Source: Pseudomonas gingeri
GTDB lineage: Bacteria > Pseudomonadota > Gammaproteobacteria > Pseudomonadales > Pseudomonadaceae
Direction: 5' to 3'
DNA length: 64,000 nucleotides
Assembly (NCBI RefSeq): GCF_013385425.1
Contig: NZ_JACAQA010000009.1
Coordinates: forward strand, 103,750-167,749
Shown here: positions 15,886 through 25,723 of the stretch, piece by piece
Layout: each line of letters starts with the position of its first letter
Numbering within the stretch: position 1 is the first letter of the stretch
Notes under the pieces: model-generated
What the model was told of the DNA's origin: nothing
Seen by the model: only the letters and a program-made list of their open reading frames with translations
Database searches by the model: none
Program-made: the position numbers and the translations under genes

Positions 15886-16593
15886 TCAGGCAGGGATATT
15901 CCAACCGGCCAGCAGTGCCGGTAGCTCGCTCAGGCTGCGAACCTGCGCATCCGGCTGCCGCTCTGCTTCCCAGGCCTTGCCCGTCGGGTTGTACCAGATC
16001 GCCCGCAGGCCGGCCTGCTGGGCCCCGGCGATGTCGTCCCCGGGGTGATCGCCGATATGCACCGCCGCGCTGGCCGGGACATTGCCGCCGCGCACCAGGG
16101 CTTCGTGGAACAGCCGTTCATCCGGCTTGGCGATGCCGATGTCTTCGGCACACAGCGCAAAGCGGAAATAGTCGGCGAGCCCGAGGCGGCGCACGTCGGC
16201 ATTGCCATTGGTGACCACTCCCAGGGCAAAGGAGCGGCCCAAAGCCTCCAGGGTCGGCTCGACCTCCGGAAACACCTCGATCTGGTGCCGGGCGTGGATA
16301 AACACCTCGAAGCTCTCCTCCGCCAGCTGCAAAGCCTGCGCATGGGGATAACCGGCCTCTTCCAGGGCATGGAACAGAACCCGCCGGCGCAAGGCGCTGA
16401 TGCGGTGCTTGAGCGTCGGCTCCTTGAGCAATACCCGTTCGCGAATCGCCCACAGGTGTTCCACCGGCACGCCGCCCAGGTTCGGGGCATGCTCGGCCAG
16501 CCATTCACGCAAAACGGCCTCCGCGCTGTGGATAACCGGCGCGGTATCCCACAGGGTATCATCGAGGTCGAAGGTGATCAGCTGAATCGTCAT
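15886..16593 (-). CDS. HAD-family hydrolase
   Basis: A 235-aa protein with all HAD motifs: DLDDTLWD (motif I, nucleophile Asp9), VVTNGN (motif II), IAKPDERLF (motif III Lys) and GDHPGDDIAGA (motif IV). The inserted helical cap at about 20-95 marks subfamily I, as in small phosphatases for sugar or nucleotide phosphates. The substrate cannot be read from sequence. The start codon overlaps the xerC stop (TAATG), so it is the last gene of the lptM-lysA-dapF-DUF484-xerC operon, as in P. aeruginosa. Confidence 0.85.
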   Translation of the reverse strand: MTIQLITFDLDDTLWDTAPVIHSAEAVLREWLAEHAPNLGGVPVEHLWAIRERVLLKEPTLKHRISALRRRVLFHALEEAGYPHAQALQLAEESFEVFIHARHQIEVFPEVEPTLEALGRSFALGVVTNGNADVRRLGLADYFRFALCAEDIGIAKPDERLFHEALVRGGNVPASAAVHIGDHPGDDIAGAQQAGLRAIWYNPTGKAWEAERQPDAQVRSLSELPALLAGWNIPA

Positions 16594-17489
16594 TACTCAC
16601 TGTCCTTGCTGCGTTTGGCCCGGGGATGGGCGCTGTCATAGACGGTTGCCAGGTGCTGGAAGTCCAGGTGGGTGTAGATCTGCGTGGTCTTGATATCCGA
16701 GTGGCCGAGCAGCTCCTGCACGGCGCGCAAATCCTGGGACGACTCCAGCAGGTGGCTGGCGAAGGAGTGCCGGAGCATGTGCGGGTGCAGGTTCTGCCCC
16801 AGTTCGCGCTCGCCGGCGGCCTTGACCCGCAGTTGAATGGCCCGTGGACCCAGGCGACGGCCTTGCTGGCTGACGAATACGGCGTCGTCGAGGGGATTGC
16901 TCAGGGCGCGCAGCGGCAACCAGCTCTGCAAGGCTTCCCGGGCTTTGCGGCCGATGGGCAGGACGCGGGTCTTGCTGCCCTTGCCGTGAACCTGCACCAG
17001 GCCGTCGGCCAGGTCCAACTGCTCCAGATCGAGCCCGGTCAGCTCCGACAGGCGCAGGCCCGAGGAGTAGAACAGCTCGAGAATGGCCTGGTCGCGACGG
17101 GCGATAAAGTCGTCCTCCACCCCGCCGTCCAGCAATTGCAGGGCGCGGTCGGTATCCAGGGTCTTGGGCAGGCGGCGTTCGCCCTTGGGCGGTGCCAGGC
17201 CGGTGGCCGGGTCGTGGGTGCAGAGGCCTTCGCGGTTGAGGTACTGGTACAGCCCGCGCACCGCCGACAGCAGGCGGGCCAGGCTGCGAGAAGACTGACC
17301 CTGCTGGTGCAGGCGGGCGATCAGGCGCCTCAGGCGTTGGATATCCAGGGCGCTCCAGCTGCCGATCTGTTCCTTGGTGCAAAAGCCCAGGACCTTGTCC
17401 AGGTCGCGGCGATAAGCCAGCAGCGTATGGGGCGACACCTGGCGCTCACTGCGCAGGTGCTCGCAGTAGGCGTCCAGCTGCCGCTCCAT
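16593..17489 (-). CDS. xerC: XerC tyrosine recombinase
   Basis: A 298-aa protein. Catalytic residues: Arg in [23 protein letters not shown] (HxxR), [15 protein letters not shown] with nucleophile Tyr. With XerD it resolves chromosome dimers at dif. Full length and intact, unlike the divergent island recombinases. It sits 2 bp after the DUF484 gene and overlaps the HAD gene, forming the conserved dapF-DUF484-xerC-HAD cluster. In P. fluorescens this gene was first called sss, linked to root colonisation. Confidence 0.95.
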   Translation of the reverse strand: MERQLDAYCEHLRSERQVSPHTLLAYRRDLDKVLGFCTKEQIGSWSALDIQRLRRLIARLHQQGQSSRSLARLLSAVRGLYQYLNREGLCTHDPATGLAPPKGERRLPKTLDTDRALQLLDGGVEDDFIARRDQAILELFYSSGLRLSELTGLDLEQLDLADGLVQVHGKGSKTRVLPIGRKAREALQSWLPLRALSNPLDDAVFVSQQGRRLGPRAIQLRVKAAGERELGQNLHPHMLRHSFASHLLESSQDLRAVQELLGHSDIKTTQIYTHLDFQHLATVYDSAHPRAKRSKDSE

Positions 17490-17491
17490 GG

Positions 17492-18217
17492 CTAGCGCAC
17501 CGAGCGCAGGGCGGGGGTGAAGCGCGGAACCACGCGGCCCATGACTTCGGCGATGTAGCTGAGGAACAGGGTGCCCACCGAGCTTTTGTAGTGTTGCGGG
17601 TCACGGCTGGCCACGGCCAGGACGCCATGTACACCCTGATAGCTGATGGCGACCACCGCGGTGGAGCCGATCTGCTTGCGTTGTTCTTCGCCGAACAGGA
17701 AGTCCAGCTCGTGCTCACGCAGGCTGCCGCTGATGCTCTTGCCTTCCGAGAGCAGGCCGCCGATGGCTTGCTGGGCTTCGGCATGGCTGACCCAGCGGCC
17801 CACCGGCATGGCGTTGTCGCCGAACAGGATCAGGCTGACGAAGGGCACCTGGAAGTCCTGGCGCAGGCTGTCTTCCACGGCCATGACCAGGTCGTCCAGG
17901 CTGGTGGCGTCCATCAGCGCGAGGATCAGGCGGCGGGTCTTCTCGAACAGGCGATCGTTGTCCCGGGCCACATCCATCAGTTGCGACAGGCGATGGCGCA
18001 TCTCGATGTTGCGCTCGCGGAGGATCTTCATCTGGCGCTCGACCAGCGACACCGTATCGCCGCGTCGATGAGGAATGCGCAGCGCCGGCAGCAGTTCCTC
18101 GTGCTCGACGAAGAAATCCGGATTGGCCTCCAGATAGGCGGCGACCTGCGCCGCCTCAAGGCTCTGTGCAGGCGACTCGTTGGGCTGTTCGGCTGGAACC
18201 TGAGGCTGGTCGGTCAT
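17492..18217 (-). CDS. DUF484 family (GAF-like) protein
   Basis: A 241-aa protein. The N-terminus ([20 protein letters not shown]) and [20 protein letters not shown] are the DUF484 hallmarks. A coiled coil at about 75-105 leads into a GAF-like domain. The start is placed at ATG 18217; an upstream frame extension to 18253 would overlap dapF. The family always lies between dapF and xerC in gamma-proteobacteria, but its function is not established. It lies 13 bp downstream of dapF. Confidence 0.85.
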   Translation of the reverse strand: MTDQPQVPAEQPNESPAQSLEAAQVAAYLEANPDFFVEHEELLPALRIPHRRGDTVSLVERQMKILRERNIEMRHRLSQLMDVARDNDRLFEKTRRLILALMDATSLDDLVMAVEDSLRQDFQVPFVSLILFGDNAMPVGRWVSHAEAQQAIGGLLSEGKSISGSLREHELDFLFGEEQRKQIGSTAVVAISYQGVHGVLAVASRDPQHYKSSVGTLFLSYIAEVMGRVVPRFTPALRSVR

Positions 18218-18230
18218 GGTATTGGCTCGC

Positions 18231-19061
18231 TTATAGACGCACTTGTCCTTCATACACCCGAACGGCAGGACCCGTCATCATCACCGGTTCGCCGACACCC
18301 GCCCATTCGATGGACAGGCGTCCGCCGGGCAGGTCGAGGGTCACCGGTGAATCCATCCAGCCCTGGCTGATGGCAGCCACCGCGGCGGCGCAGGCGCCGG
18401 TCCCGCAGGCCTGGGTTTCCCCGGCGCCACGTTCCCAGACTCGCAGTTGTCCGCGGTGGCGGTCAATCACTTGCAGGAAGCCGACATTGACCCGGGCCGG
18501 AAAGCGCGGGTGATGTTCGATCTTCGGTCCCAGTTCATGCACCGGCGCGCTGTTGATGTCGCTGACCCGCAGCACCGCATGGGGATTGCCCATGGACACG
18601 GCCGCCAGGTCGACGTTCTGGCCGTCGACATCCACGGCGTAGCTCGTGGCCTGTTGCTCGGCCTGGAACGGGATTTCGGCCGGCACCAGGCGCGGCGGGC
18701 CCATGTTCACGCTGATCTGGCCGTCCTGGCGGACATCCAGCTCGATGACTCCGCTCTTGGTTTCGACGCGGATCAGGCGCTTGGCGGTCAGGCGTTTGTC
18801 GAGCACGAAACGGGCGAAACAGCGCGCACCGTTGCCGCACTGTTCCACTTCCGAACCGTCGGAGTTGAAGATCCGATAGCGGAAATCCACTTCCGGATTG
18901 CTCGGTGCCTCGACGATCAGCAACTGGTCGAAGCCGATACCGGTGTGGCGGTCGCCCCATTGCTTGGCGTGCTTGGGCTGGATATGCGCGTGCTGGCTGA
19001 CCAGGTCGAGGACCATGAAGTCGTTGCCCAGGCCGTGCATCTTGGTAAAACGCAGCAGCAT
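18231..19061 (-). CDS. dapF: DapF, diaminopimelate epimerase
   Basis: A 276-aa protein. Both catalytic cysteines are visible: [13 protein letters not shown] and [12 protein letters not shown]. The N-terminus is [20 protein letters not shown]. It converts LL- to meso-diaminopimelate for lysine and peptidoglycan. ATG 19061 is chosen because it matches the family start; an open frame reaching 19145 lies inside lysA. lysA ends 4 bp upstream, and DUF484 follows. Confidence 0.97.
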   Translation of the reverse strand: MLLRFTKMHGLGNDFMVLDLVSQHAHIQPKHAKQWGDRHTGIGFDQLLIVEAPSNPEVDFRYRIFNSDGSEVEQCGNGARCFARFVLDKRLTAKRLIRVETKSGVIELDVRQDGQISVNMGPPRLVPAEIPFQAEQQATSYAVDVDGQNVDLAAVSMGNPHAVLRVSDINSAPVHELGPKIEHHPRFPARVNVGFLQVIDRHRGQLRVWERGAGETQACGTGACAAAVAAISQGWMDSPVTLDLPGGRLSIEWAGVGEPVMMTGPAVRVYEGQVRL

Positions 19062-19065
19062 GGTC

Positions 19066-20313
19066 TTACTCCGGCAGCAGGCTTTCGCCGGCATACAACT
19101 CGGCGAGCGTCTCGCGACGACGCACTTCGAACATCTGCTCGCCATCCACCAGCACTTCGGCGGCGCGGCCGCGAGTGTTGTAGTTGGAGCTCATGACGAA
19201 ACCGTAGGCGCCGGCCGAGTGCACGGCCAGCAGGTCACCTTCCTCGAGGGCCAGCTGACGTTCCTTGGCCAGGAAGTCGCCGGTCTCGCAGATCGGCCCG
19301 ACGATATCGTAGACCCGCCCGGCGGCTTCGCGCGGACGTACGGCGCTGACGCCCATCCAGGCCTGGTACAGGGCCGGACGGATCAGGTCGTTCATCGCCG
19401 CGTCGACGATGGCGAAATCCTTGTGTTCGGTGTGCTTGAGGTACTCGACCTGGGTCAGCAACACGCCGGCATTGGCGACGATGTAGCGGCCCGGCTCGAA
19501 CATCAGCCCCAGGTCGCGACCGGCGATACGCTCGCGCACGGCCTTGATGTAGTCGCCGACCAGCGGTGGCTCTTCGTCGCGATAACGCACGCCGACGCCG
19601 CCACCGAGGTCGATGTGCTGCAGGTAGATGCCGCATTCGCCGAGGCGGTCGATCAGCGCCAGCAGGCGGTCGAGGGCATCGAGGAAGGGCTCGAGGGTGG
19701 TCAGTTGCGAGCCGATATGGCAATCGACGCCCAGCACTTCCAGGTTCGGCAGCTGTGCGGCGCGGATGTAGACATCCTCGGCATCGGCAATGGCGATACC
19801 GAATTTGTTCTCTTTAAGGCCGGTGGAGATGTACGGGTGGGTGCCGGCGTCGACATCCGGGTTGACCCGCAACGAGATCGGCGCACGCACGCCCAGCTCG
19901 GCGGCCACTACTTGCAGGCGTTCCAGCTCGTCGGTGGACTCGATATTGAAGCAGTGCACACCGACTTCCAGGGCGCGGCGCATGTCTTCACGGGTCTTGC
20001 CGACGCCGGAGAAGACGATCTTGTCGGCGCTGCCGCCGGCGGCCAGGACCCGCTCCAGTTCACCACGGGAAACGATGTCGAAACCGGCACCGAGGCGTGC
20101 CAGGACGTTCAGCACGCCCAGGTTGGAGTTGGCCTTGACCGCGAAGCAGACCAGGTGCGGCATGCCTTCGAGGGCATTGGCATAGGCGTTGTACTGCGCC
20201 TCGATGTGGGCGCGGGAATAGACGTAGGTCGGCGTGCCAAAGCGCTCGGCAATGGCGGACAAAGCTACACCTTCCGCGAACAGCTCACCGCCACGGTAGT
20301 TAAAAGCTTCCAT
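19066..20313 (-). CDS. lysA: LysA, diaminopimelate decarboxylase
   Basis: A 415-aa PLP enzyme of alanine-racemase fold type. The cofactor lysine lies in [30 protein letters not shown] and [12 protein letters not shown] complete the active site. It makes lysine from meso-diaminopimelate, the step after DapF. It sits 9 bp after lptM and 4 bp before dapF, giving the standard lptM-lysA-dapF operon. Confidence 0.97.
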   Translation of the reverse strand: MEAFNYRGGELFAEGVALSAIAERFGTPTYVYSRAHIEAQYNAYANALEGMPHLVCFAVKANSNLGVLNVLARLGAGFDIVSRGELERVLAAGGSADKIVFSGVGKTREDMRRALEVGVHCFNIESTDELERLQVVAAELGVRAPISLRVNPDVDAGTHPYISTGLKENKFGIAIADAEDVYIRAAQLPNLEVLGVDCHIGSQLTTLEPFLDALDRLLALIDRLGECGIYLQHIDLGGGVGVRYRDEEPPLVGDYIKAVRERIAGRDLGLMFEPGRYIVANAGVLLTQVEYLKHTEHKDFAIVDAAMNDLIRPALYQAWMGVSAVRPREAAGRVYDIVGPICETGDFLAKERQLALEEGDLLAVHSAGAYGFVMSSNYNTRGRAAEVLVDGEQMFEVRRRETLAELYAGESLLPE

Positions 20314-20322
20314 GGTGATCCC

Positions 20323-20484
20323 TTAGTAGGTGTCGTGCTGGTGCGCTTTGGCCTGCGAGGACTTGGCCTGGTCGTCCGGGTTCTGGCTGCCATCGGGCAG
20401 ATACAGCGGACCTTTTTGACCACAGGCGGAGACGAGGCAAGCGATCGCGAGGAGCGCAGCAAGGGAAGAGATCAGGCGCTTCAT
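20323..20484 (-). CDS. lptM: LptM (YifL) small lipoprotein
   Basis: A 53-aa precursor. MKRLISSLAALLAIACLVSA is followed by the lipidated Cys in SACGQKGPLYLPDG. LptM stabilises disulfide maturation of the LptD translocon in E. coli. ATG 20484 gives the usual length; the longer frame upstream has no family match. First gene of the lysA operon. Confidence 0.9.
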   Translation of the reverse strand: MKRLISSLAALLAIACLVSACGQKGPLYLPDGSQNPDDQAKSSQAKAHQHDTY

Positions 20485-20698
20485 GGCGAAATCCTTTGAA
20501 AAAGCATTAATTGCGCCGGAGTATACCGGCCACCCGGCGGCTTGCCTATGCGGGCCGCTGCCCGTCCGGCGGCACCCGGGCACCGTTTGTGGATTATTGA
20601 TGTCACTCTTGGCTTCACGTGGTTATGCTTTGCAATCGTCCGGGAGCGCTCGTATCTTGCGGCGCTTGAAGGGACACGCATTTTTCGAGGTTCGCGCA

Positions 20699-21055
20699 AT
20701 GAGTTTGACTGAAGCCCGTTTTCACGATCTGGTCGATTCCACCCTGGAAAACCTGGAAGAAGTGTTCGATGAGAGTGGCCTGGATGTGGACCTGGAAAAC
20801 TCCGCCGGTGTGCTCACCGCGAAGTTCGAAGGCGGCAGCCAGCTGATCTTCAGTCGCCAGGAGCCGCTGCGTCAGCTCTGGCTGGCGACGGCCAAGCCCA
20901 CCGGTGGTTATCACTTCGAGTACAAGGAAAGCAGCAGCGAGGATGAAGACGGCAGCTATTGGTTCTGTGTGAAGAGCGAAGAGAAGCTCAACGAGATCCT
21001 GGCGCGCTTTACCCTGGAACAGGCCGGTGTCGACCTGGACTTCGAAGAGATCTGA
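20699..21055 (+). CDS. cyaY: CyaY, frataxin homologue
   Basis: A 118-aa protein. The acidic first helices (TEARFHDLVDSTLENLEEVF, DESGLDVDLE) form the iron-binding ridge. QPLRQLWLATA-like sheet residues (EPLRQLWLATAKPTGGYHFE) follow. CyaY tunes iron-sulfur cluster assembly by binding IscS. The stop codon is 2 bp from the DUF1289 start. Divergent from lptM-lysA, as in other pseudomonads. Confidence 0.93.
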   Translation: MSLTEARFHDLVDSTLENLEEVFDESGLDVDLENSAGVLTAKFEGGSQLIFSRQEPLRQLWLATAKPTGGYHFEYKESSSEDEDGSYWFCVKSEEKLNEILARFTLEQAGVDLDFEEI

Positions 21056-21057
21056 TC

Positions 21058-21279
21058 GTGACGCAGCAAACCGCTCCGGCACGCCCCGCCAAGCCGTTGT
21101 ACAGCAACGTCAGCCCGGCCGTGCCGTCGCCTTGTGTGAGCCTTTGTCGGCTGGACGAGCAGAAAATTTGTATCGGCTGTTTTCGGCACGTCGAGGATAT
21201 CCGCGAGTGGCGCGCGGCGGATGATGCGCGCCGGCGGGAGATCTGCGAGCAGGCCCGGCAGCGCCAGGCGCAGGCCTGA
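21058..21279 (+). CDS. DUF1289 domain protein
   Basis: A 73-aa protein read from GTG 21058. The cysteine motif is complete: SPCVSLCRLDEQKICIGCFR, then HVEDIREW. Four cysteines suggest a small metal-binding or Fe-S-linked fold. The function is unknown. It is coupled to cyaY (2-bp gap), which hints at an iron-related role. Confidence 0.85.
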   Translation: MTQQTAPARPAKPLYSNVSPAVPSPCVSLCRLDEQKICIGCFRHVEDIREWRAADDARRREICEQARQRQAQA

Positions 21280-21344
21280 CGGATTGTCGGGGGCAAACCC
21301 CTTCCTCCTCGGGTTGTGTATTTACGCCGCTGTGGTAGTGTCCG

Positions 21345-21400
21345 GGTACGCCTCGTGTCGACGAGGCCTGTGAAAACCCCGCCTTTCGTGGCGGGGTTTT
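21345..21400 (+). ncRNA. Candidate small RNA or rnk leader
   Basis: In the DUF1289-rnk gap a TTGTGT...GTGGTAGTGT promoter-like stretch (21314-21341) precedes a hairpin (GCCTCG...CGAGGC, 21350-21367) and then a strong terminator (21373-21400). A transcript of about 55-60 nt fits. It may be a small RNA or a terminated leader of rnk. Confidence 0.35.
21373..21400 (+). terminator. Terminator between DUF1289 gene and rnk
   Basis: AAAACCCCGCC, loop TTTCGT, GGCGGGGTTTT. Confidence 0.88.
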
Positions 21401-21437
21401 GCTTTTATCGTGCAGAAAAAAGGAGTCTGCCTGGATC

Positions 21438-21851
21438 ATGAGCACCGCACCTTCCATCATCCTCACCCGCCTTGACGTGCAACGTCTGGAGCGCCTGATC
21501 GACAGCCTGGACGACACGCTGCCCGGTGTCATCGCGTTGCAAGCCGAACTGGACCGTGCCGACAGCGTGGTAGGCCACGAAGAAGTGCCGGCCGGTGTCG
21601 TGACCATGAATTCCCGGGTGCACTGCCGTGAAGAGGTCAGCGGCAAGGATTATCGCCTGACCCTGGTGTACCCGCAGGACGCCAATGCCGATGAAGGGCG
21701 GATTTCCATTCTCGCGCCGGTGGGCAGCGCCTTGCTCGGTTTGCAGGTCGGCCAGCACATCGATTGGCCCGCTCCGGGCGGCAAGACCCTGAAGCTGAAC
21801 CTGCTGGAAGTGGAATATCAGCCGGAAGCCGCCGGCGACTTCCACCTCTGA
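21438..21851 (+). CDS. rnk: Rnk, nucleoside diphosphate kinase regulator
   Basis: A 137-aa protein of the Rnk/GreA-C family. The N-terminal coiled region (LTRLDVQRLERLIDSLDD) and the C-terminal FKBP-like part (DYRLTLVYPQDANADEGRIS, ILAPVGSALLGLQVG) are complete. Rnk binds RNA polymerase near the secondary channel and affects NTP pools and exopolysaccharide in Pseudomonas. AAAGGAG precedes ATG 21438. Confidence 0.93.
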   Translation: MSTAPSIILTRLDVQRLERLIDSLDDTLPGVIALQAELDRADSVVGHEEVPAGVVTMNSRVHCREEVSGKDYRLTLVYPQDANADEGRISILAPVGSALLGLQVGQHIDWPAPGGKTLKLNLLEVEYQPEAAGDFHL

Positions 21852-21867
21852 GCCCGCCCTGGCGCCC

Positions 21868-24714
21868 TCAGACCTGGTCCAGTGCCAGGTTCAGCGCGCT
21901 TTCCAGTTCGGCCTTGTAGCGCAGGTAGAGATTGCTCGAACCCTGTCCGTCACCGATCAGCGCACTCAGGTCCAGGTCGGTGATGTAGCAGCGGTAGCGT
22001 TCGATTTCCCGGCGCTGCCCGACGATTTCCCGGGCGACCGTGATAAACAACTGGTCGCCGTATTCCAGTTCGGAAAACTCCCGCTGATTGCAGTACAGGG
22101 TGACCTGGACCGTATCCGTCCCGGTTTTGCCGACAATCGCCTGGACGTCATAGAACGGCTTGTTGACCGGGGTTTGCGGCGCCGGCCGGGGTTCAACCCG
22201 GCGTGCTCGCCCGGGGCCCGAGGGCAGCACCTGGTAGTAGAGGATTTCCAGCGCCGCCGAAGACGCTGTCGTCTCCATGGGCATCAGCGCCTCGCGGCGG
22301 TAGAGAATCGACTGCAGGAAGCGTTGCAGCGGCACCAGCAGGCTTTGCTCGTCATGGAACGGCAGGCGCTGTTGCCAGAGGGCATTGAACTCATCCAGCA
22401 CGTACAGCTCGGCGTAGGTGTCGTTGATCCGGTAGAACACCTGCACGCATTCGGGCTGGCCCATGGGCAGCACCAGCGCCAGGTCGTGCTCCTCCATCGC
22501 CCGGATGTCCACGTACAGCGGGCTGTAGGCGGACAGTTCCTGGTTCAGGTAGCTGAGCAACTCCGCCAGGCTGTCCAGGGCGATATGTTTGACACGGCCC
22601 TGCACCAGCTCCAGGACGTGATAGTGCTGCTGGACCTGGACCAGATAACGATGATTGAGGTTGCCGAGCAACAGTTCCTGGGCGGTGTTGAGCACTTCCT
22701 CGACCCGTTGGGCGATGAACTGCGCGCGGTTGTGGCAGAAGCAGCGCACTCGCAAGCGCGGCAGCTGGCGCCCGACCGGCAGGTGGTTGAGGTAGTTGCA
22801 CAGGCAGTCGAGCAGCGCGTGAGGACCGTCGTAACGGTTGATCAGCACTTCGTTCCAGCTGTTGAGCGTGACCTGGTCGAGGGTCAGCACCAGGTTTTCC
22901 CTGACGCCGGCGTAACTCAGGGAGTCGGTGCGCTCGGTGGTCATCAGGATATTCAGGTCGCGGTGGTGCTTGAGCGGGTCGACCCCGATATTCACCAGGA
23001 TCAGCACTTCGGCCGCAATACTCGGGCGCAGCAACTGGTCCTCGCTGACGCTGCCCAGGGGCAGGGCGATGGTCTGTTGCAGGCTGCCGAGCAGGTTGAA
23101 CAGTTCGAACTCGGTCAGGTCGCTGCTACCGGGGTGCAGCGACAGGCGTGTGGTGGGGTCGATCACACCATTGCGATGACTCCAGGCCAGCAGTTCCAGC
23201 AGTTCGCGGCTGCGCTTGATCGGGGCGAAGTTTTCCCATTCGAGGGCATTCAGGCTGCCGTTGTACAGGGCCCAGTGGGTTTGCCCCGGTTCCTTGCGGT
23301 TGGGCGACTGGACCAGGGTAAGGGTGTCTTCGGCCAGGTCCGGGGCGATGCCGGGGTTGATGAACTCGATCTTGCCGGCCTTGCGCTCGAACGCGGCGTA
23401 CAGACGGCGGCCGAGGACATTCAGGTCGCGCTTGTTGATCAGGCTGACCGCCTGCTCGGTGCGGGCGAACTGGGTCAGGAAGCGGTAGCTGTAGTTGAGT
23501 TCGTTGACCAGGGCCCGGCGTTCGGCGCTGACCTGGCGGACTTTCCACTGGCTGCGGCTGTCGAGCAGCGCCAGTTGCCGACGGTCCCAACCCCACTCGG
23601 CGGCCAGTCGCATCAGCAGCAGGCGCTGCCAGCTCTGGTTGCGCGTGCTCTGGCCGGTAAGCTTGCGGTTGACCTTCAGGTACAGGCTGCGCCGCACCAG
23701 TTCCAGGCGTTCCGGTTCATTGCGGGCCTTGAGGTACTCCTCGATACGTCGGTAGACCACGACATAGGGGTCCAGCTCGTCGAGGTCCAGGTGATTGGCG
23801 AACACCGCCTGCTTGAAGCGCAGGCTCAGGCACTCGACGTGGGGATGTTCGCTGGCGTAGACCTCGATCAGCAGCAGCTTGAGCACCGATTTGTAGGGCG
23901 ACTCGATGCCTTTGAACAGTTGCCAGAGCCCGGCACCGATAAATTCCCCCGGCGGAATCCGCGCCAGATGGCCGAGGTCGAGGGTTTCGTTGGCGCGGAT
24001 AAAACGCTTGGACAACAAGGTGTGGGTGTACTGGTCGTAGTGCTGTTCCTCATACACCGGCACCAGCCACCACAGCGGCGTGCGCCCGGCGAGCCAGATG
24101 GCGGTGCGGTAGAACTCGTCCAGCAACAGGTAATGCTGGGTGGTGCCGCAGTCTTCCGAGCTCAGTTGCGTATCGCGCTCGCCGCGCACGAAGCGGCTCG
24201 GGTCGATCAGGAAGAAATGCGCTTCGGCGCCCTGGCTGGCGGCCCACTCCTCCAGCAGCTGGCACTTCTTGCGCAGTTCGGCCAACTCGCCCTGGCTCAG
24301 ATCGCTGGCGTGGCAGACCCACATGTCCATGTCGCTCTGCTCGGCCTGGGCCAGGGTGCCGAGGCTGCCCATCAGGAACAGGCCGTGGATCGGCCGCGGT
24401 GGATTGCCGTGGCGGGTCTTGTAGGAAAACGAGCGGGTCAGGCGCTGGGCTTCGGCCAGGGCCAGCTCGCCGGGTTCATAGTCCGAAAGTCCGGCCGGTG
24501 TGCTGCCGGAGACATAACCGGGCAACAACGGGTGATTGACGTGGAAAAACAGCGGCAGCAGGTTGAGCACCACCTGTTGGCGTGGTGACAGACCTTCGAG
24601 GGCACGACTCATGCGCCCCTGGTTGAGCTTCAGGAAGCGCGCACGCAGTTGGCTGAGGACTTTGCGATCGATTCCCTCGTCCAGATTCGGGCGAATTTCG
24701 TGGGTACGCGTCAT
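21868..24714 (-). CDS. cyaA: CyaA, class I adenylate cyclase
   Basis: A 948-aa protein. The catalytic domain near residues 110-140 shows FLMGSLGTLAQAEQSDMDMW, with the class I GS...D-D residues. A long C-terminal regulatory region follows (about residue 540 on). It makes cAMP, which in Pseudomonas acts through Vfr. The length is above the E. coli enzyme (848 aa) but normal for the genus. Convergent with rnk, 16 bp apart. Confidence 0.96.
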   Translation of the reverse strand: MTRTHEIRPNLDEGIDRKVLSQLRARFLKLNQGRMSRALEGLSPRQQVVLNLLPLFFHVNHPLLPGYVSGSTPAGLSDYEPGELALAEAQRLTRSFSYKTRHGNPPRPIHGLFLMGSLGTLAQAEQSDMDMWVCHASDLSQGELAELRKKCQLLEEWAASQGAEAHFFLIDPSRFVRGERDTQLSSEDCGTTQHYLLLDEFYRTAIWLAGRTPLWWLVPVYEEQHYDQYTHTLLSKRFIRANETLDLGHLARIPPGEFIGAGLWQLFKGIESPYKSVLKLLLIEVYASEHPHVECLSLRFKQAVFANHLDLDELDPYVVVYRRIEEYLKARNEPERLELVRRSLYLKVNRKLTGQSTRNQSWQRLLLMRLAAEWGWDRRQLALLDSRSQWKVRQVSAERRALVNELNYSYRFLTQFARTEQAVSLINKRDLNVLGRRLYAAFERKAGKIEFINPGIAPDLAEDTLTLVQSPNRKEPGQTHWALYNGSLNALEWENFAPIKRSRELLELLAWSHRNGVIDPTTRLSLHPGSSDLTEFELFNLLGSLQQTIALPLGSVSEDQLLRPSIAAEVLILVNIGVDPLKHHRDLNILMTTERTDSLSYAGVRENLVLTLDQVTLNSWNEVLINRYDGPHALLDCLCNYLNHLPVGRQLPRLRVRCFCHNRAQFIAQRVEEVLNTAQELLLGNLNHRYLVQVQQHYHVLELVQGRVKHIALDSLAELLSYLNQELSAYSPLYVDIRAMEEHDLALVLPMGQPECVQVFYRINDTYAELYVLDEFNALWQQRLPFHDEQSLLVPLQRFLQSILYRREALMPMETTASSAALEILYYQVLPSGPGRARRVEPRPAPQTPVNKPFYDVQAIVGKTGTDTVQVTLYCNQREFSELEYGDQLFITVAREIVGQRREIERYRCYITDLDLSALIGDGQGSSNLYLRYKAELESALNLALDQV

Positions 24715-24891
24715 GTCTAACTCAAACCGGCTCGCGGGGCTCGAAAGGAAGGGGTTCGCAAGGCTGGCAGTTTAGCGCCGAAGTGCCAGGACGCTTAAAC
24801 AGAATTTCTTCGTGCTGCCGGTTTTTCAGTGTTTTTGTCGTCGGCGCCCGCGAGATCCGACAGAAGGAGATCCCGTGGGCGCGGCGAAGGG

Positions 24892-25137
24892 TCAGGCGGC
24901 TTCTTTGATGGCCAGGATGGTCAGCAGGCCTTGGGCATGCTCGGCTGCGTCACGGCCCAGGCTGGTCAGGTAACCGCCGTCGGCTTGGGTGATCAGCTCT
25001 TTCTCGAACAGCCGTTGGGCGGCGGCGATGGCTTTTGGCGCGGCGGTCTGATGAATTTTCAGGCCTTCCTGGGAATTGCCCAGATTGAACAGTGCAAGGA
25101 TTTCCAGTTCGGCAACCAACTCAGGGGTATACGACAT
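24892..25137 (-). CDS. TIGR02647 family small protein
   Basis: An 81-aa protein: SYTPELVAELEILALFNLGN at the start, then GLKIHQTAAPKAIAAAQRLF and FEKELITQADGGYLTSLGRD. This is a small winged-helix-like conserved family of Pseudomonas and relatives, with a pattern typical of transcription-factor-like DNA-binding folds. The function is unknown. It is upstream of cyaA on the same strand after 177 bp. Confidence 0.75.
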   Translation of the reverse strand: MSYTPELVAELEILALFNLGNSQEGLKIHQTAAPKAIAAAQRLFEKELITQADGGYLTSLGRDAAEHAQGLLTILAIKEAA

Positions 25138-25313
25138 AAGGACTCCAGACTTTCTAGGAATTGTTGGACGACAGCGCCCCTAAGGTGATCGCAGTTGAGC
25201 GCTCTGTCCAGTCTTCGATGTGGATGCGGTCGAACGGTGGGGACAGCGCCCCGGGACCGAGTGGTGAGGGGGCGATATCAGTGTAGACAGGGGGCGCTGC
25301 AAATCCAGTGGGG

Positions 25314-25598
25314 TTACTGAATCTCGGGAGGCAGTTCCGGCAGGGCACGCAAGGCGGTCTCGTACCATTCTGTATTGAACGGGCGATCTTCATCCAACAT
25401 CGCATCGATCTCCACCGCCAGCACGTGGGCCATCAGGTTGAGGATCTCTTCGCGCTCGTAACCCACCAGGGTCAGTTTGTTGAAGATCGCCTTGGCCGCC
25501 GGCGGGTTGTCGGTCTCGATCTGGTTTTCGATGGCCTGGACCAGGGTGCTTTCGGCGAACGCTTCGTCGTCGTTGTCGATATCGGTTGGCTCGCTCAT
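25314..25598 (-). CDS. Conserved acidic hypothetical protein
   Basis: A 94-aa acidic protein (SEPTDIDNDDEAFAEST at the start, then KAIFNKLTLVGYEREEILNL and MAHVLAVEIDAMLDED). The helical middle may be a small all-alpha domain related to DUF1841-type folds, but I cannot assign it. A conserved gene of this kind occurs beside cyaA in Pseudomonas. GGAG precedes ATG 25598. The function is unknown. Confidence 0.7.
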   Translation of the reverse strand: MSEPTDIDNDDEAFAESTLVQAIENQIETDNPPAAKAIFNKLTLVGYEREEILNLMAHVLAVEIDAMLDEDRPFNTEWYETALRALPELPPEIQ

Positions 25599-25723
25599 GG
25601 CGGACTCCTCAAGGAAAGGCGGCCAGTTTAACTGTATTCAGGGGCGTGATGCTGCTGGCGAGAGAGCCTTCGAGGTTCTATAACTGCCGGGGCCAACCCC
25701 CTGCACGGCCTGGAGGCTTTGTG

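Noticed and set aside
22174..24588. 804-codon plus-strand frame opposite cyaA
   Set aside because: Antisense shadow of class I adenylate cyclase; composition typical of shadows (Gln, His, Val-rich).
24843..24883. Long hairpin between cyaA and the TIGR02647 gene as a terminator
   Set aside because: The stem is good, but on the minus strand it is followed by A's, not T's, so it cannot be a standard terminator for the leftward gene.
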